Shown in pieces: positions 19,466 through 29,076 of a stretch of 31,251 bases of DNA. This DNA comes from Neoconidiobolus thromboides FSU 785 (Eukaryota; Entomophthoromycota; Entomophthoromycetes; Entomophthorales; Neoconidiobolaceae). Location: positions 1-31,251 of the forward strand of contig MU626481.1 of the NCBI GenBank assembly GCA_025603075.1. Reading direction: 5' to 3'. Both the position numbers and the translations under genes were made by a program. Every line of letters begins with the position of its first letter. The first letter of the stretch is position 1. The notes under the pieces are model-generated. The model did not search any database, was not told the origin of the DNA, and saw nothing but the letters and a program-made list of their open reading frames with translations.

Positions 19466-20660
19466 CTAATGTCTTACCATATATCGGTTTTTTATATTTA
19501 TAATCTTTATCTTATCTTCATTCTTCTCTAACTCAGTTTCAAATAATAAACAAAAATTATGCTTTAAAAAAGGACCTAATGGATTGAATTTAGATTCCAT
19601 ATTCTTTACAACATGAGTGGTAATCTAATTTAACATTGAATTTATCCCATTTATTAATAAACTAAAAGTATTAAAATATTGATTTCACTTACGATCACTG
19701 TAATCTGATATTGTTTAGCTATTCTTCTCAATGAAGAGATCAATTCCCAAGCTATTAAATGCATGGAATTTTTCATTAACTCCAAATTTGCTGCATAGAG
19801 AAGTAATTGATCTATATTATCTAGTAATAGAAGGGTATTATAAAATTCATACTTGGCTAAAAAATTCATTAAAGTTTCATAATTAAAAAATCGAATTAAT
19901 TGAATTCTAGTTAAGAGACAAGTGATATCATTGGAACAAGTGGATTTTTGAAGAAGTAGATAATGTAATTTTTTATAATTAATATCGCCTTTTAGGTCAA
20001 TGATGACTACCTTTTGATTACTTGATAATAGATGTGTGATCGCTAATTGAAGTAATATCTATTATGGTTAATAATCTAATTATAATTATAGATTAAGTTT
20101 TTTTATTTACTTGTGTTTTTCCACTACCACTTATACCTTCAATACCAATTAATCGATTAACATTAAATATATTCAATTCTTTAAAATAATTGTATAAATC
20201 ATTCCTTATCATAAACCTTAATTCCCCTTCTTTTAAAATAAAACCAAAACTATTTACCTAATTCTAGTATTCAATTGTACCCTATTTTCATTACACTCCC
20301 TTTGTTTTATTTGTAATAATTCAAAACCATTAACTATTTTCTCTTGAATTAAGTTTTGTTTTGATTTCCTTTGTTTTAATACTTCCATAATTGCATACAA
20401 CTCTTTAAAATATTCAAATTGTTTGGTCTCCCTACCTTTTAGTAATTCAATTAAACTGGCCAAATTATACTTTTCTTGGCCCAATAATTGATACAATTGA
20501 TAATCTATAATTCATTAATTAGTGATAATAGTCAGTGTAGGGATTGGAAAATACCATATTCAATTCCTTGTTTTAATAACGCTTGTAAACAAAGTTGAAT
20601 TTTTAAGTCTGGATTTGAAAGCTGACTTTGAATATAAGCTTGTAATTGAAGTAGTTTCAT
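19466..20660 (-). CDS. RAD51-family recombinase paralogue, RAD51D-like, five exons
   Basis: Exons 20660-20555, 20504-20258, 20216-20111, 20058-19693, 19624-19466; introns 41-68 nt, GT-AG; product 327 residues, the size of human RAD51D (328). The N-terminal 110 residues are helical and Leu/Gln-rich. The ATPase core has Walker A GISGSGKTQ (145-153), a VVIIDLKGD strand, LLTRIQLIRFF (201-211), Walker B NTLLLLDN (227-234), LISSLRRIAKQYQITVIITTHV (around the last splice) and a short C-terminal beta part (NPLGPFLKHNFCLLFETE). The RIQ segment, TTH loop and PLG...LLFE segment follow RAD51D order. Such proteins act in homologous recombination, helping RAD51 load on single-stranded DNA. The Walker Lys and Asp are intact, so ATP use is plausible. 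Very diverged; another RAD51 paralogue (XRCC2/RAD55/RAD57 type) is possible. Confidence 0.8.
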
Positions 20661-21702
20661 TATGAAATCAAAGTTACAATAAATTTTGAAAATTTAAAAT
20701 TCAAATAAAGTTAACTATTTTTTTAAAGTTATTTTTAATAAACTATGTAATAGCTTAAAAACTTAATTGATTAGAAGAATTTGGTTGGTTTCTTAAATAT
20801 AGAAAAAAAATAGAAACATAATCAATATTCTAATCAAAACAACATTATTTTTATTTACAAAATAAACAATTGATTATTCATAATACAACTGTATCAAAAG
20901 ATGACATTTAGAAAAGTTATTATAGTATAACTAATCCTAAAAAAACCAACCTTAGAAATTTTACTATAACCCATTAAACACGACTTAAACTTAATATTAG
21001 TTACATTATTAAACTAAGCAATCTTAACTATGGGTATTGAAACGATAAGAAAGTAATGAATTCCTAAAATAAACATATTAAATAATAATTATTCATCATA
21101 ATCATCCGGAGACTATTATGGGATTCGTTAAAGTAACCAATGATATCAAAATTGATAACTTACAATTCATTTTGGTTATTGTTCTTGAATATAAAATATT
21201 TAAATGTTGCTTTTAAATTTATTAAGTGCGACATTATTGCTATTCTTAATAATAAAGTATGAAATCTTTTTAAGTAATTAAATTTTTTTAAACAAGTTCA
21301 GAATCATAGGAGTTTACGAGTTGTAACACTAAATATTATTACTGCCAAAAATGAGTTATTTATTCAGAAATTGGTTTTAGTATGTTGTAGTTAATAAAAC
21401 TCTCAATTATTTTTAGTAAAAAAAAGAATGATTACTTATGAAATGGGCTTATTCAACAAAATGACAGTTGAATTTTATTCAAAAAAGATTGATGTTAGAA
21501 TTAACAAAATGGCAAGCTAAAGTTAGAAAAATACTAATAAAATCCTTAAAATAACGCCAATAAGGGAATTAAATAACAGTTAAAAATCAATGAGGAAATT
21601 AAGTATAACGATTTTATTTTATTATATATAATGAAATATCTTATCTTTGATTCAACTTTTTTTATATATCTATCCATTTTTAATATTGATATTAACTATA
21701 AA
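20661..21702. other. Divergent intergenic region
   Basis: About 1 kb between the starts of the RAD51-like gene (minus) and the tyrosinase (plus). TATATATA at about 21621-21629 lies ~75 bases before the chosen tyrosinase ATG. Around 21520-21565 a short stretch (TACTAATAAAATCCTTAAAA) recalls the inner part of the MITE family but lacks its ends. No gene. Confidence 0.5.
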
Positions 21703-22710
21703 ATGATGATTACTTATACTCTAATATTTTATTTGATTCAATTAATACTTAGTCAATGTAATCAAGTAGTAATGAGACGAGAGATCCGAGAATTAAGTAG
21801 TGGCGAATTGAATGAATATATGAATGCTATTCGTACATTAAATAGTGGACCTAAACCCACACGGTATGATGAATTTGCCCGAATTCATTTAGAAAATGCG
21901 CCCTTTGCCCATGGAACTATCCAATTTTTAGTATGGCATCGAGAATATATATTACAGTTTGAGCAATTATTACGTACAATATCACCAAATATTGTATTAC
22001 CTTATTGGGATTGGTCTATTGATTTTCAAGATCCAGCAAGTTCCTCTGTTTTACAAAGTTTTATGCTTGGTGGTAATGGTAATCCAGACAATGAAAATTG
22101 TGTAGAAAATGGAATCTTTGGAAATATGTTAATGAGTTATCCAAGACAACATTGTTTAAAAAGACAATATGATTTAGGTAATCGAATGAGTAATTTTTTT
22201 AGTACCAATTCTTTATTAAATATGATCCGTAATTCCAATTCTTATCAACGGTTTAATAATGATATTGAAATGTTACCTCATGCAAGGGTTCATGTTAATT
22301 TAGGTGGTAATGAGGGTGATATGAGTTATATGTTTTCAACTAATGATCCATTATTTTGGTTACATCATACTTTTATTGATAAAATCTATTATGAATGGCA
22401 ACAGCAACATCCCTCTTTGGCAACTAGTTTTCCAGGAGATAATAATCAACCTATTCCTGGTTTTGGTACCCCTGTTTCTCAAGTATTAAATACAACTGGT
22501 GGCGGTAGATATTGTTATACTTATGCAAGATTCCAAGGTGCTCCTGGTAACGCCCTTGCTTTTGATATGCAAGATGAAATGGAAGATTCCGCTAAGTTGG
22601 ATAATTCCAAAGTTAAACCTTTACCAGATGATTGGATCTTAAGAAATAATTTAAATCCGGCGGAAGTTCGTGCTTTAGAACAGGAATGGGGTATCGGTGA
22701 AAGTATTTAA
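21703..22710 (+). CDS. Secreted tyrosinase / catechol oxidase-type type-3 copper protein
   Basis: I choose ATG 21703 (335 residues): it opens a signal peptide (MMITYTLIFYLIQLILSQ), whereas the in-frame ATG at 21631 lies on a TATA-like run and adds 24 residues. The copper pair is complete. CuA: H62 (ARIHLENA), H70 (FAHG) and H79 (VWHRE), with the classic eight-residue gap between the last two. LPYWDW follows at 99-104. CuB: H193 and H197 (HARVH) and H222 in DPLFWLHHTFID. The family oxidises phenols or catechols to quinones for melanin or cross-linking; the export signal puts it outside the cell or in the wall. The protein ends about 110 residues after CuB without a large C-terminal shielding domain, so it resembles short bacterial/fungal forms. 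Cys residues (19, 133, 151) could form a disulphide. Single exon. Confidence 0.93.
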   Translation: MMITYTLIFYLIQLILSQCNQVVMRREIRELSSGELNEYMNAIRTLNSGPKPTRYDEFARIHLENAPFAHGTIQFLVWHREYILQFEQLLRTISPNIVLPYWDWSIDFQDPASSSVLQSFMLGGNGNPDNENCVENGIFGNMLMSYPRQHCLKRQYDLGNRMSNFFSTNSLLNMIRNSNSYQRFNNDIEMLPHARVHVNLGGNEGDMSYMFSTNDPLFWLHHTFIDKIYYEWQQQHPSLATSFPGDNNQPIPGFGTPVSQVLNTTGGGRYCYTYARFQGAPGNALAFDMQDEMEDSAKLDNSKVKPLPDDWILRNNLNPAEVRALEQEWGIGESI

Positions 22711-23043
22711 GTCATGATTCCTTTTTGTTTACCATTTTCTCTTTTTGCATTCAATTTATCATATTAATAAAGCATTCATTTTAGAACATTAGCTATACCA
22801 TATAATATTATTTTTATTTTAGTTTTATCATACTTTAGTATTTTCTATTACAAGTTACTATAGTTTGTTATATCTATCACATGTAGTTTTATGGATTAGC
22901 GGTTGGTTAAAATTTTTAACATTCAATTCAATGACATCTTATAACATGAGTTTATAATCAACTGTAAATTGTAAAATTCATTAAAATAAATTTAAAATAA
23001 ATCTAAAATAAATTAAAGTTTGTTTATAACATCAATTATAATT
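22711..23043. other. Intergenic, no gene seen
   Basis: AT-rich spacer holding the 3' end of the tyrosinase (AATAAA near 22766-22771) and a small AAATAAA repeat at 22983-23012. Nothing else supported. Confidence 0.5.
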
Positions 23044-23902
23044 TTAATTATATAAAATAACAAGGAACATATAAGCAAGTGGTATTATTTTAAAATTTAA
23101 ATAGCTAGTACGAACATGAAACCAAAGTAAAGTCAATGTGAATAGTATTTTAATATTATATAGGTAATCGTATATTTTAAGCATAGTTATAAAGTAATCT
23201 TCCTTGTCAGAGTTTCTTATGGTGCTATCTGCCTTTTCGAACTTATTTAAAAAGATTGTTTTACTTAAAAACAACAGTGAAGTAAAAATATGTTGAAATT
23301 GTAATAGAAATGTTGAGCAAAAGGTACAATATTTATTATCAAATAAAAAACCAGAAGTATTCATAATCAAAGGAATTAAATGAAGTGAATAACTCATAAT
23401 AAGGATCATTTAATAAGCGGTTAATTAAAATATAACTCTACATTATAAGCTTGAATTTTTTTTTAAAACTGTATTGCTCTGATTTGTATTTTTTAATGAT
23501 TATGTACATAATAGTAGTCAAATAAATTGTAGGAAGAATGATTGCTATGAAAATAAGTGAATTAAAGGCAATTAAAATAACTACTATTATATGCTTGGGG
23601 TTGTAATGAATAACCTAATATCTTTAATTTTTTTTTATATTTCATAGAAGTAAACTGTACCAAATAGAAACAGTAGTAACAGTTGTGGTATAAAGCATTG
23701 AAAGGAAAGCGCTAAATATAAGTATGGAAACTGATACAAGAAAGGTATGGTTTGGATAGTCAAAAATATCAACCATATTAGCTATATTAAATAGCATATC
23801 ATTTGGTAGTATAACAATTGATAGCTTAAATACAAGTAAGTCATGCGTTGCTTTGAGTAACACTCTAGCGGTTTTGAAAACCATATGCTTATCAATAGTC
23901 AT
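23044..23902 (-). pseudogene. 7TM receptor-like locus, fragmented (pseudogene or poorly modelled gene)
   Basis: Three hydrophobic segments in order on the minus strand look like parts of a rhodopsin-type seven-helix receptor. Segment 1 (23902-about 23650): THDLLVFKLSIVILPNDMLF, DIFDYPNHTFLVSVSILIFS, and LYTTTVTTVSIWY where receptors have the helix 2-3 region. Segment 2 (about 23602-23470): VIHYNPKHIIVVILIAFNSL through IIIKKYKSEQY, a long helix with basic end. Segment 3 (23409-23044): SYSLHLIPLIMNTSGFLF and CSTFLLQFQHIFTSLLFLSK, like helices 6-7, then a tail. No start with a first helix was found, and the frames of the three parts do not join through standard GT-AG introns at matching phases. 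A decayed receptor copy is the simplest reading; a sequencing slip or rare splice sites could also explain it. Confidence 0.4.
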
Positions 23903-24457
23903 TGGTAAAACTTTTTAAAATATATAAATTGCTAATGATAAGTTTTACAAACGTAAATAATAGTTGTTTCATAAACTTTAAAAGGATTAAAAAACTCCTA
24001 AGTGCTTTGTTTCATATAGAAACAAATACTAAGAATAGGGAGATAGATACATAAAACAGAATATCATTCTTTAAAAAATGTGAGTAGCTATTACATTGAC
24101 AGAAACCAAAAAAGTTCTTTTCTAATTTTCAGCTGATAAAGCATAAAATAAGTAAATTTCTGTTTCATTATATATTTATTTAAAAAAATAGCTGAAAATT
24201 GGAGCTACTGTAATATTTGTTTAAGTGCAAAAAGCGATTTTAACAGTATGGGGAGATGGGGTATAAAGTCAAAGTAATTATGAAGGAAGCAGCACACACC
24301 AAAAGAAAAATAATCAAGGAAAGGTAAAAATCACGAAATGGTTAAAATTATTTGTAAAACAATCTAGCTTTTACTAAGATAGAAAGGTAAATTAGGATGA
24401 TAAATTGTATTTAATGAATTATCTAAAAATTCAATTAGATTACAAAAAAAAACACGT
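23903..24457. other. Intergenic, no gene seen
   Basis: AT-rich stretch between the 7TM-like fragments and the three-exon gene. Both frames were checked for a missing first membrane helix of the receptor-like locus; none was found. Confidence 0.5.
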
Positions 24458-25778
24458 TTATCTTAAATCACCTGTCAATTCATTAAACCCTTTAATTATA
24501 TCGAGGTCTCTTATAGCATCAATGCTATTCCTTTTGTAAAAATCATTACAATGATATTTATGCAAACGTTCTTGTAAGTTTAGTTTGGGCTCAATTAGTA
24601 TATCGCTTTCAACATTAGAAGGGGTATTCAAAGTATCAAAAATTGTTGATTGAGTTAAATCATATCGCCCGCCTTTTCCTTTTGAACAAGGATAAAAGTA
24701 ATTTTGAATAATTTGTATATTGGCTAAAATAAAATAAAAAATTAGCTAAATTTAAACAATATCCAAATGTTTTTACATTCAATATAATTTATCCCAACCA
24801 ACCAATTAAAATAGCCATTATCCCATAAACAATTTGAATATGGGAAGTTTGAACATGTGACAGTGATTACTAATATCATTTTCTTTTCGTTTTGTTGTAT
24901 GTTTAATAAGGTTAACTGATAATCTACTGGCCTTTTAAAGTTAAATCGCTTTGGTAATTTTCCCAATAAGTAATTCAACACAAAATCAATATTAAAAGAA
25001 AGAATATTTTTTTGGACCTGAATGTTTCTATTTATCCTAAAATTAGATGTTCTCTCTGTTGAGTATATAAATAATTCATCACTAAGTTGCTCAATTTCGT
25101 TTAGACTTACTAACATTATTTGATATTTTGTTTGATATAAAAGCACCCCTTCCATACTGAATATTCCCTCCTTTACATCAAAACTATTTGGAATATCCAT
25201 TTCGTTTAGTTCTATTTGTTTCCATAACTGAGAATCATATTTACTGGTCAAAATGAAAAGTTTTCTAATAGTTTTTGATTCCATTGCTATGAACATTTGT
25301 TTGTTATTCTTTAAAATTGATAATGAAATATTAAGTAGTGGTAAACCTTCTGTTAATTTGATCTCGTTAATTTTTTCAACTTGACAGAGCACTGAAAACT
25401 TAAACACCCTTAGAACATTTTCAAACAATGGCTCTGTACTACTGTTATTTTCCATCGAAGTACTTTGATATGTAACTAAAATATAAAAACATTTAACATG
25501 AGAAAATGAGCTTATTTACCTAGATAATCTCCATCCAACGTAAATCCAAGGATAGACCCTTTTTTTAATTCTTCATCTTTATCAAGAATGTCATCAATTT
25601 TAATTTTTCTACTTATTGGTGATATTCTAGAATTTGATAATATTTTGCTGTCTGTCGGGTTACTCAGTTGAATTTTTCTATTTAATAAATACTTTGAAAG
25701 TTGAAAACGCTTTCTTCTTAGTTTGGAGTTGTTCATCCTAATTTGTTTTATTACATGTATTTTATTAAATTGAACCAA
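24458..25778 (-). CDS. Three-exon gene, possible DCAF15-like WD40-type protein
   Basis: Exons 25778-25520, 25475-24777, 24723-24458; introns of 44 and 53 nt, GT-AG, phases close. The product is 407 residues (393 from the second ATG at 25736). The N terminus is basic (KLRRKRFQLSKYLLNRKIQL), then RKIKIDDILDKDEELKKGSI and LGFTLDGDYLVTYQ across exon 1/2, followed by beta-rich sequence (VLRVFKFSV, LLNISLSILKNNKQMFIAM, MILVITVTCSNFPYS) and a C terminus rich in charged residues. The order 'K..L.DI....G.ILGF..DG.YL.TY' followed by a 'LRVFKF' strand recalls the WD40 domain of DCAF15, an adaptor of CUL4-DDB1 ubiquitin ligases, and more weakly DET1. This is a motif-level impression. If correct, it would be a substrate receptor in the nucleus. 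Two ACGCG motifs lie 100-165 bases upstream. Confidence 0.72.
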
Positions 25779-26352
25779 AAGATAAGCTTAAATTTTTATT
25801 GAACTAATGTAATATTTTTATAAGCTTTAGGGATATGTCTTCTGATTGGTTAATCCAAGTTCAATAAGATTTTATAACAAAACGCGTATTTTAGATAATT
25901 ATTGCCCAAACAAATTCTCCAATAGAAAGGCTAAAACGCGATTTTGGAAATTTGCTAAATTAACGTTATGGTGGTCTGAAAAAACCAATGGATTTATTCA
26001 AATTGCTACATTCGAATGCTGAGATGCAAGTTAATTATAATTCAGTTTAAGATAGATGTTTGACTTAAAGAGTGTCTTTACAAGAATAAAATCCCTTAGT
26101 CTATTAATGTTAATTAAACGCATTTTTTAGGCATTTTAATGGTTAGGGATCATATATTGAAATTTTCAATGGTCATTAGTAAGTTTACAAACTAATAAAA
26201 TCAACTTGTTTTTCAATGCTAATATATGAAATATGTTAGATAGTGTTTTTAGGGTATAGAGGTTAGTAAAAATATAGGTAACTATTTTTAAATTGCTTTA
26301 ATGTAATTGACAAATATAATAATTAACTTTTTATTCTAAATATACAAAACTA
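25779..26352. other. Intergenic, promoter side of the DCAF15-like gene
   Basis: 574 bases between the start of the three-exon gene and the 3' end of the MFS gene. It contains two ACGCG hexamers (25883-25888, 25937-25942). No coding signal. Confidence 0.5.
25883..25942. promoter_or_regulatory. Pair of MCB-like ACGCG motifs
   Basis: ACGCGT at 25883-25888 and ACGCGA at 25937-25942, both upstream of the minus-strand gene starting at 25778. ACGCGT is the core bound by the fungal MBF/Swi6 complex at G1/S genes. CpG-rich hexamers are rare in this AT-rich window, which is why the pair stands out. Confidence 0.3.
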
Positions 26353-27741
26353 TTAAATTTTTGACTCCCAAGTTCTAATTCTTTCTCCCCAGATGGTTAG
26401 TATTATTAATATAGTTATACCGATTAATTGTAAAAATCCAAACAATGAAAAGGTCCATCCATAATTTAAGTTTGATAGCATTATTGAGTTAACTGATGCT
26501 ATAATACCAGCAGAAATTGTTCTTAGACAATTATTACATGCAGTTATACTTGCTGAGTATTTTGGAAATAAGTCGATTAGATAAGTAGAAGTTCCAGAAA
26601 ACACACAAGTCATACCAAATCCTACCAATAGTTGACTGAATAGGGTAGCTCCAAGTGGTAACTCAAACTCTAAAAACCAGCCTAACATAAACAAACCTAC
26701 AGTGATACTAATTGCCCCGATAAACGATCCGTGAAGTCTAATCTCCGGTGGTGCGGGTTTATTAGTGATCCTACTATATCTGTTAATCAAGTAGTCTGAT
26801 AACCTACCACCGAAGGTAGAGCCGATTAAATTCCCAATTCCAAGTGGGATATAAGCTAAGCCAACCTGAGATGAATTCAAGTGATAGACGGCTGTCAAAG
26901 ATTTTATTTGAGAGGAAGAAATGCTATAGTATGAAGCAAAAATAATACTAGCGTATAAAACTGTTAAAGCAACAGTCATGTGCTTTAAATAAATTAAAGG
27001 CATAAGCGGATTGAATATAGGACCTTTACGATATATCTTAAAAGGACTTAAAGTTACTCCAAAAGTAAAATTTTGTTTCCTTTCTTTTGGCAATGTTTCA
27101 GGCAAAAAGAAGGTTACAAAGATAAAAATGGCGCCTGCCAAACCAGTTAATATCCAAAATATATAACGCCATCCTAAATATTGGTTAACAAACCCACCTA
27201 TTATGGGGCCTATTACTGGTCCAATAAGAGGCCCTACTAAAAATAATCCTGTAGCAGATCCTCGTTCACTTCTTGGGAAAATATCGCTAATTGTTCCAAT
27301 TCCTATTACTACAGTAGAAGATGACCCTAATCCTTGTAGTGCCCTCATTACGATTAGAAAATTAATGTTAGGTGCTAAAGCACAGCCTACACTTGATGCA
27401 ATAAAGATAGCTGTTGAAGCTATATATACACCCTTTCTACCATACATATCAGCTAACCCTCCCCACATTAAGGGGGCTATTCCCATAATAAATAAAAAGC
27501 TTGATACGGTTATATCAACTAATTCCTCTGTTGTTTGTAATTCTTGTCTAATATTCAAAAGAGCTGGAAAATAAATAGCCGAACATATGGGAGATGACAT
27601 TCCAGCAATAGCAATTAATAGCAGAATAAGATATCGTTGAAATTTAGTGAAGTCATTACTAATTTGTGGCTCTTGACTGTTTTGTTTTTCTAGCCCTTCT
27701 TCTATATTAGCAGCATTGACTTCTTTTGTTTCTATTTCCAT
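26353..27741 (-). CDS. MFS drug:H+ antiporter (DHA1 type)
   Basis: Single-exon protein of 462 residues with about 12 membrane spans and a polar 33-residue N terminus. Motif A is at 94-106 (GGLADMYGRKGVY), the RALQGLG segment (motif B) at 133-139, and the antiporter motif C at 170-183 (GPLIGPVIGPIIGG), which marks the 12-span drug:proton antiporters. A long central loop follows helix 6 (LPETLPKERKQNF and on). In fungi, DHA1 proteins of the plasma membrane expel drugs, polyamines, organic acids or wall precursors (Qdr/Tpo/Flu1/Dtr1 groups); the substrate here is not predictable. It looks complete. TATATAAA on the minus strand at 27786-27793 lies about 45-52 bases before the ATG. The plus-strand frame inside is a shadow. 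Confidence 0.93.
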   Translation of the reverse strand: MEIETKEVNAANIEEGLEKQNSQEPQISNDFTKFQRYLILLLIAIAGMSSPICSAIYFPALLNIRQELQTTEELVDITVSSFLFIMGIAPLMWGGLADMYGRKGVYIASTAIFIASSVGCALAPNINFLIVMRALQGLGSSSTVVIGIGTISDIFPRSERGSATGLFLVGPLIGPVIGPIIGGFVNQYLGWRYIFWILTGLAGAIFIFVTFFLPETLPKERKQNFTFGVTLSPFKIYRKGPIFNPLMPLIYLKHMTVALTVLYASIIFASYYSISSSQIKSLTAVYHLNSSQVGLAYIPLGIGNLIGSTFGGRLSDYLINRYSRITNKPAPPEIRLHGSFIGAISITVGLFMLGWFLEFELPLGATLFSQLLVGFGMTCVFSGTSTYLIDLFPKYSASITACNNCLRTISAGIIASVNSIMLSNLNYGWTFSLFGFLQLIGITILIILTIWGERIRTWESKI

Positions 27742-27785
27742 GTTTTAGGATATTCTTTAATATTAATCAAGATACATGTTATATG

Positions 27786-27793
27786 TTTATATA
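27786..27793 (-). promoter_or_regulatory. TATA box of the MFS transporter gene
   Basis: TATATAAA on the minus strand, 45-52 bases upstream of the start codon. Confidence 0.45.
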
Positions 27794-28373
27794 CTTTTTT
27801 TTCATTCAAGTTTTTATGAATTCATAAATTACTTTAAAATTAATTGCCATATTTATTTTTTCTAATTCATATTATCAATCTAAAAGGAAGAAATGGTTAA
27901 TAATTACGTCATAAGCCTAAGAACTTTAAGATTTCGCAGAAAGGCTATTTTTCCCCGAGTGCTAAAATTTTTTTTAGCCGGAGTGGATAAATTCAAACAA
28001 CAAAAAATCCAAAGGGTTCTTGATATAAATAGCTAAACTTTAATTAAAGTATTTTTAACACAATTTAATCTTAAAAACTTAGGCTTTTTATTAATTATTA
28101 TAAATAAAACATTAAGCTTGAGAATATCGATTCATCCTGATTCTTCAATATCCCTTGATTTATTGAGAAATAAAATAAACCATGTTTAACAGTACCAGTT
28201 AGCCTAGATATAATTTTTATATTATAAGCTTAAACCCCAAGGTTGGTTTTGTCTAGATATCAAATGGCTGCTATTCATATCTATTATTTTTCTTATCCGG
28301 CTACTTCTGTTTCTCTCCAAAAAAAAGCTAATCAATATATGATGAATAATTAAGTGCGTTTTAATGTAGTATA

Positions 28374-28469
28374 TGGGGATGTGTTTTTTTTAAGAATTTT
28401 ACTAACAATCTTTCTACTCAAATAGCGCTTAAAAAAGGGAAAAATAATGAAATAAAAAAAACATTCCCA
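28374..28469 (+). mobile_element. MITE copy 8
   Basis: 96 bp. It begins TGGGGATGTGTTTTTTTTAAG, contains CTCAAATAGCGCTTAAAAAA, ends AAAAAACATTCCCA, with TA on both sides (28372-28373, 28470-28471). It is nearly identical to copy 2 although 18 kb away, so the family moved fairly recently. Confidence 0.85.
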
Positions 28470-29051
28470 TATGTTTTTGATTTTATAAACTAAGAATACT
28501 AGTTTTAAACGCTTATTAGAATTAAGCTATAGATTTTTTTAATAATTTGAACTTAGTAGCAATATCTGAAGCTAGTAAACTGCTATCAATAAAAGTTATT
28601 CAGCTTTCTCCTTTTAGCGTTTAATTTTCAATTGTAAAAATATTGTACTAACTACTTGGGTCATGATATAAAGGGCATCAAAGCCTCCTCAAATCGATCT
28701 AAACATTTCATACAGTTTTTATCCAATAAATGCCTATAAAGGCTCAAACTTTTTGAAGATAGTTATAAACATGAAATCAATATGGACTGTGAGCAAAGTT
28801 CTTAGTGTAATTTATGAATTATACAAAGTGTATGTTAAAGGAATCGTGTAACAATGAGAAAATATCATTAATTATTTTCTAGAAGAATAGCCAGATTATT
28901 TGATAAATTACGATATATGAAGCATTATGTAGCAAATCAATATAAATAGAATAAGTATATGGAAGATGGAAATATATTTTATGTAAAAATTACATTTAAG
29001 CAAAAAAGTGTTAATGCAAGTCTTTACCATAATTTAAACAAATAATTAACA

Positions 29052-29076
29052 AGGGTTAGGGTTAAGATTAGGGTTA
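29052..29076 (+). repeat. Interstitial telomere-like TTAGGG motif
   Basis: The string AGGGTTAGGGTTAAGATTAGGG followed by TTA holds three TTAGGG-type units, one with an inserted AAGA. TTAGGG is the usual fungal telomere unit and also the site of Tbf1/Rap1-like factors. A few units inside AT-rich DNA may be a relic or a binding site. Confidence 0.55.

Noticed and set aside
21515-21570. Possible ninth MITE copy
   Set aside because: Only an inner stretch (TACTAATAAAATCCTTAAAA) is similar; neither the TGGGG end nor the AGCGCT core is present.
21631-21702. N-terminal extension of the tyrosinase
   Set aside because: It would place 24 residues before a clean signal peptide, and its ATG overlaps the likely TATA run.
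27203-27574. Plus-strand 123-residue frame
   Set aside because: Lies wholly inside the MFS gene on the opposite strand, a shadow of its conserved Gly/Pro codons.
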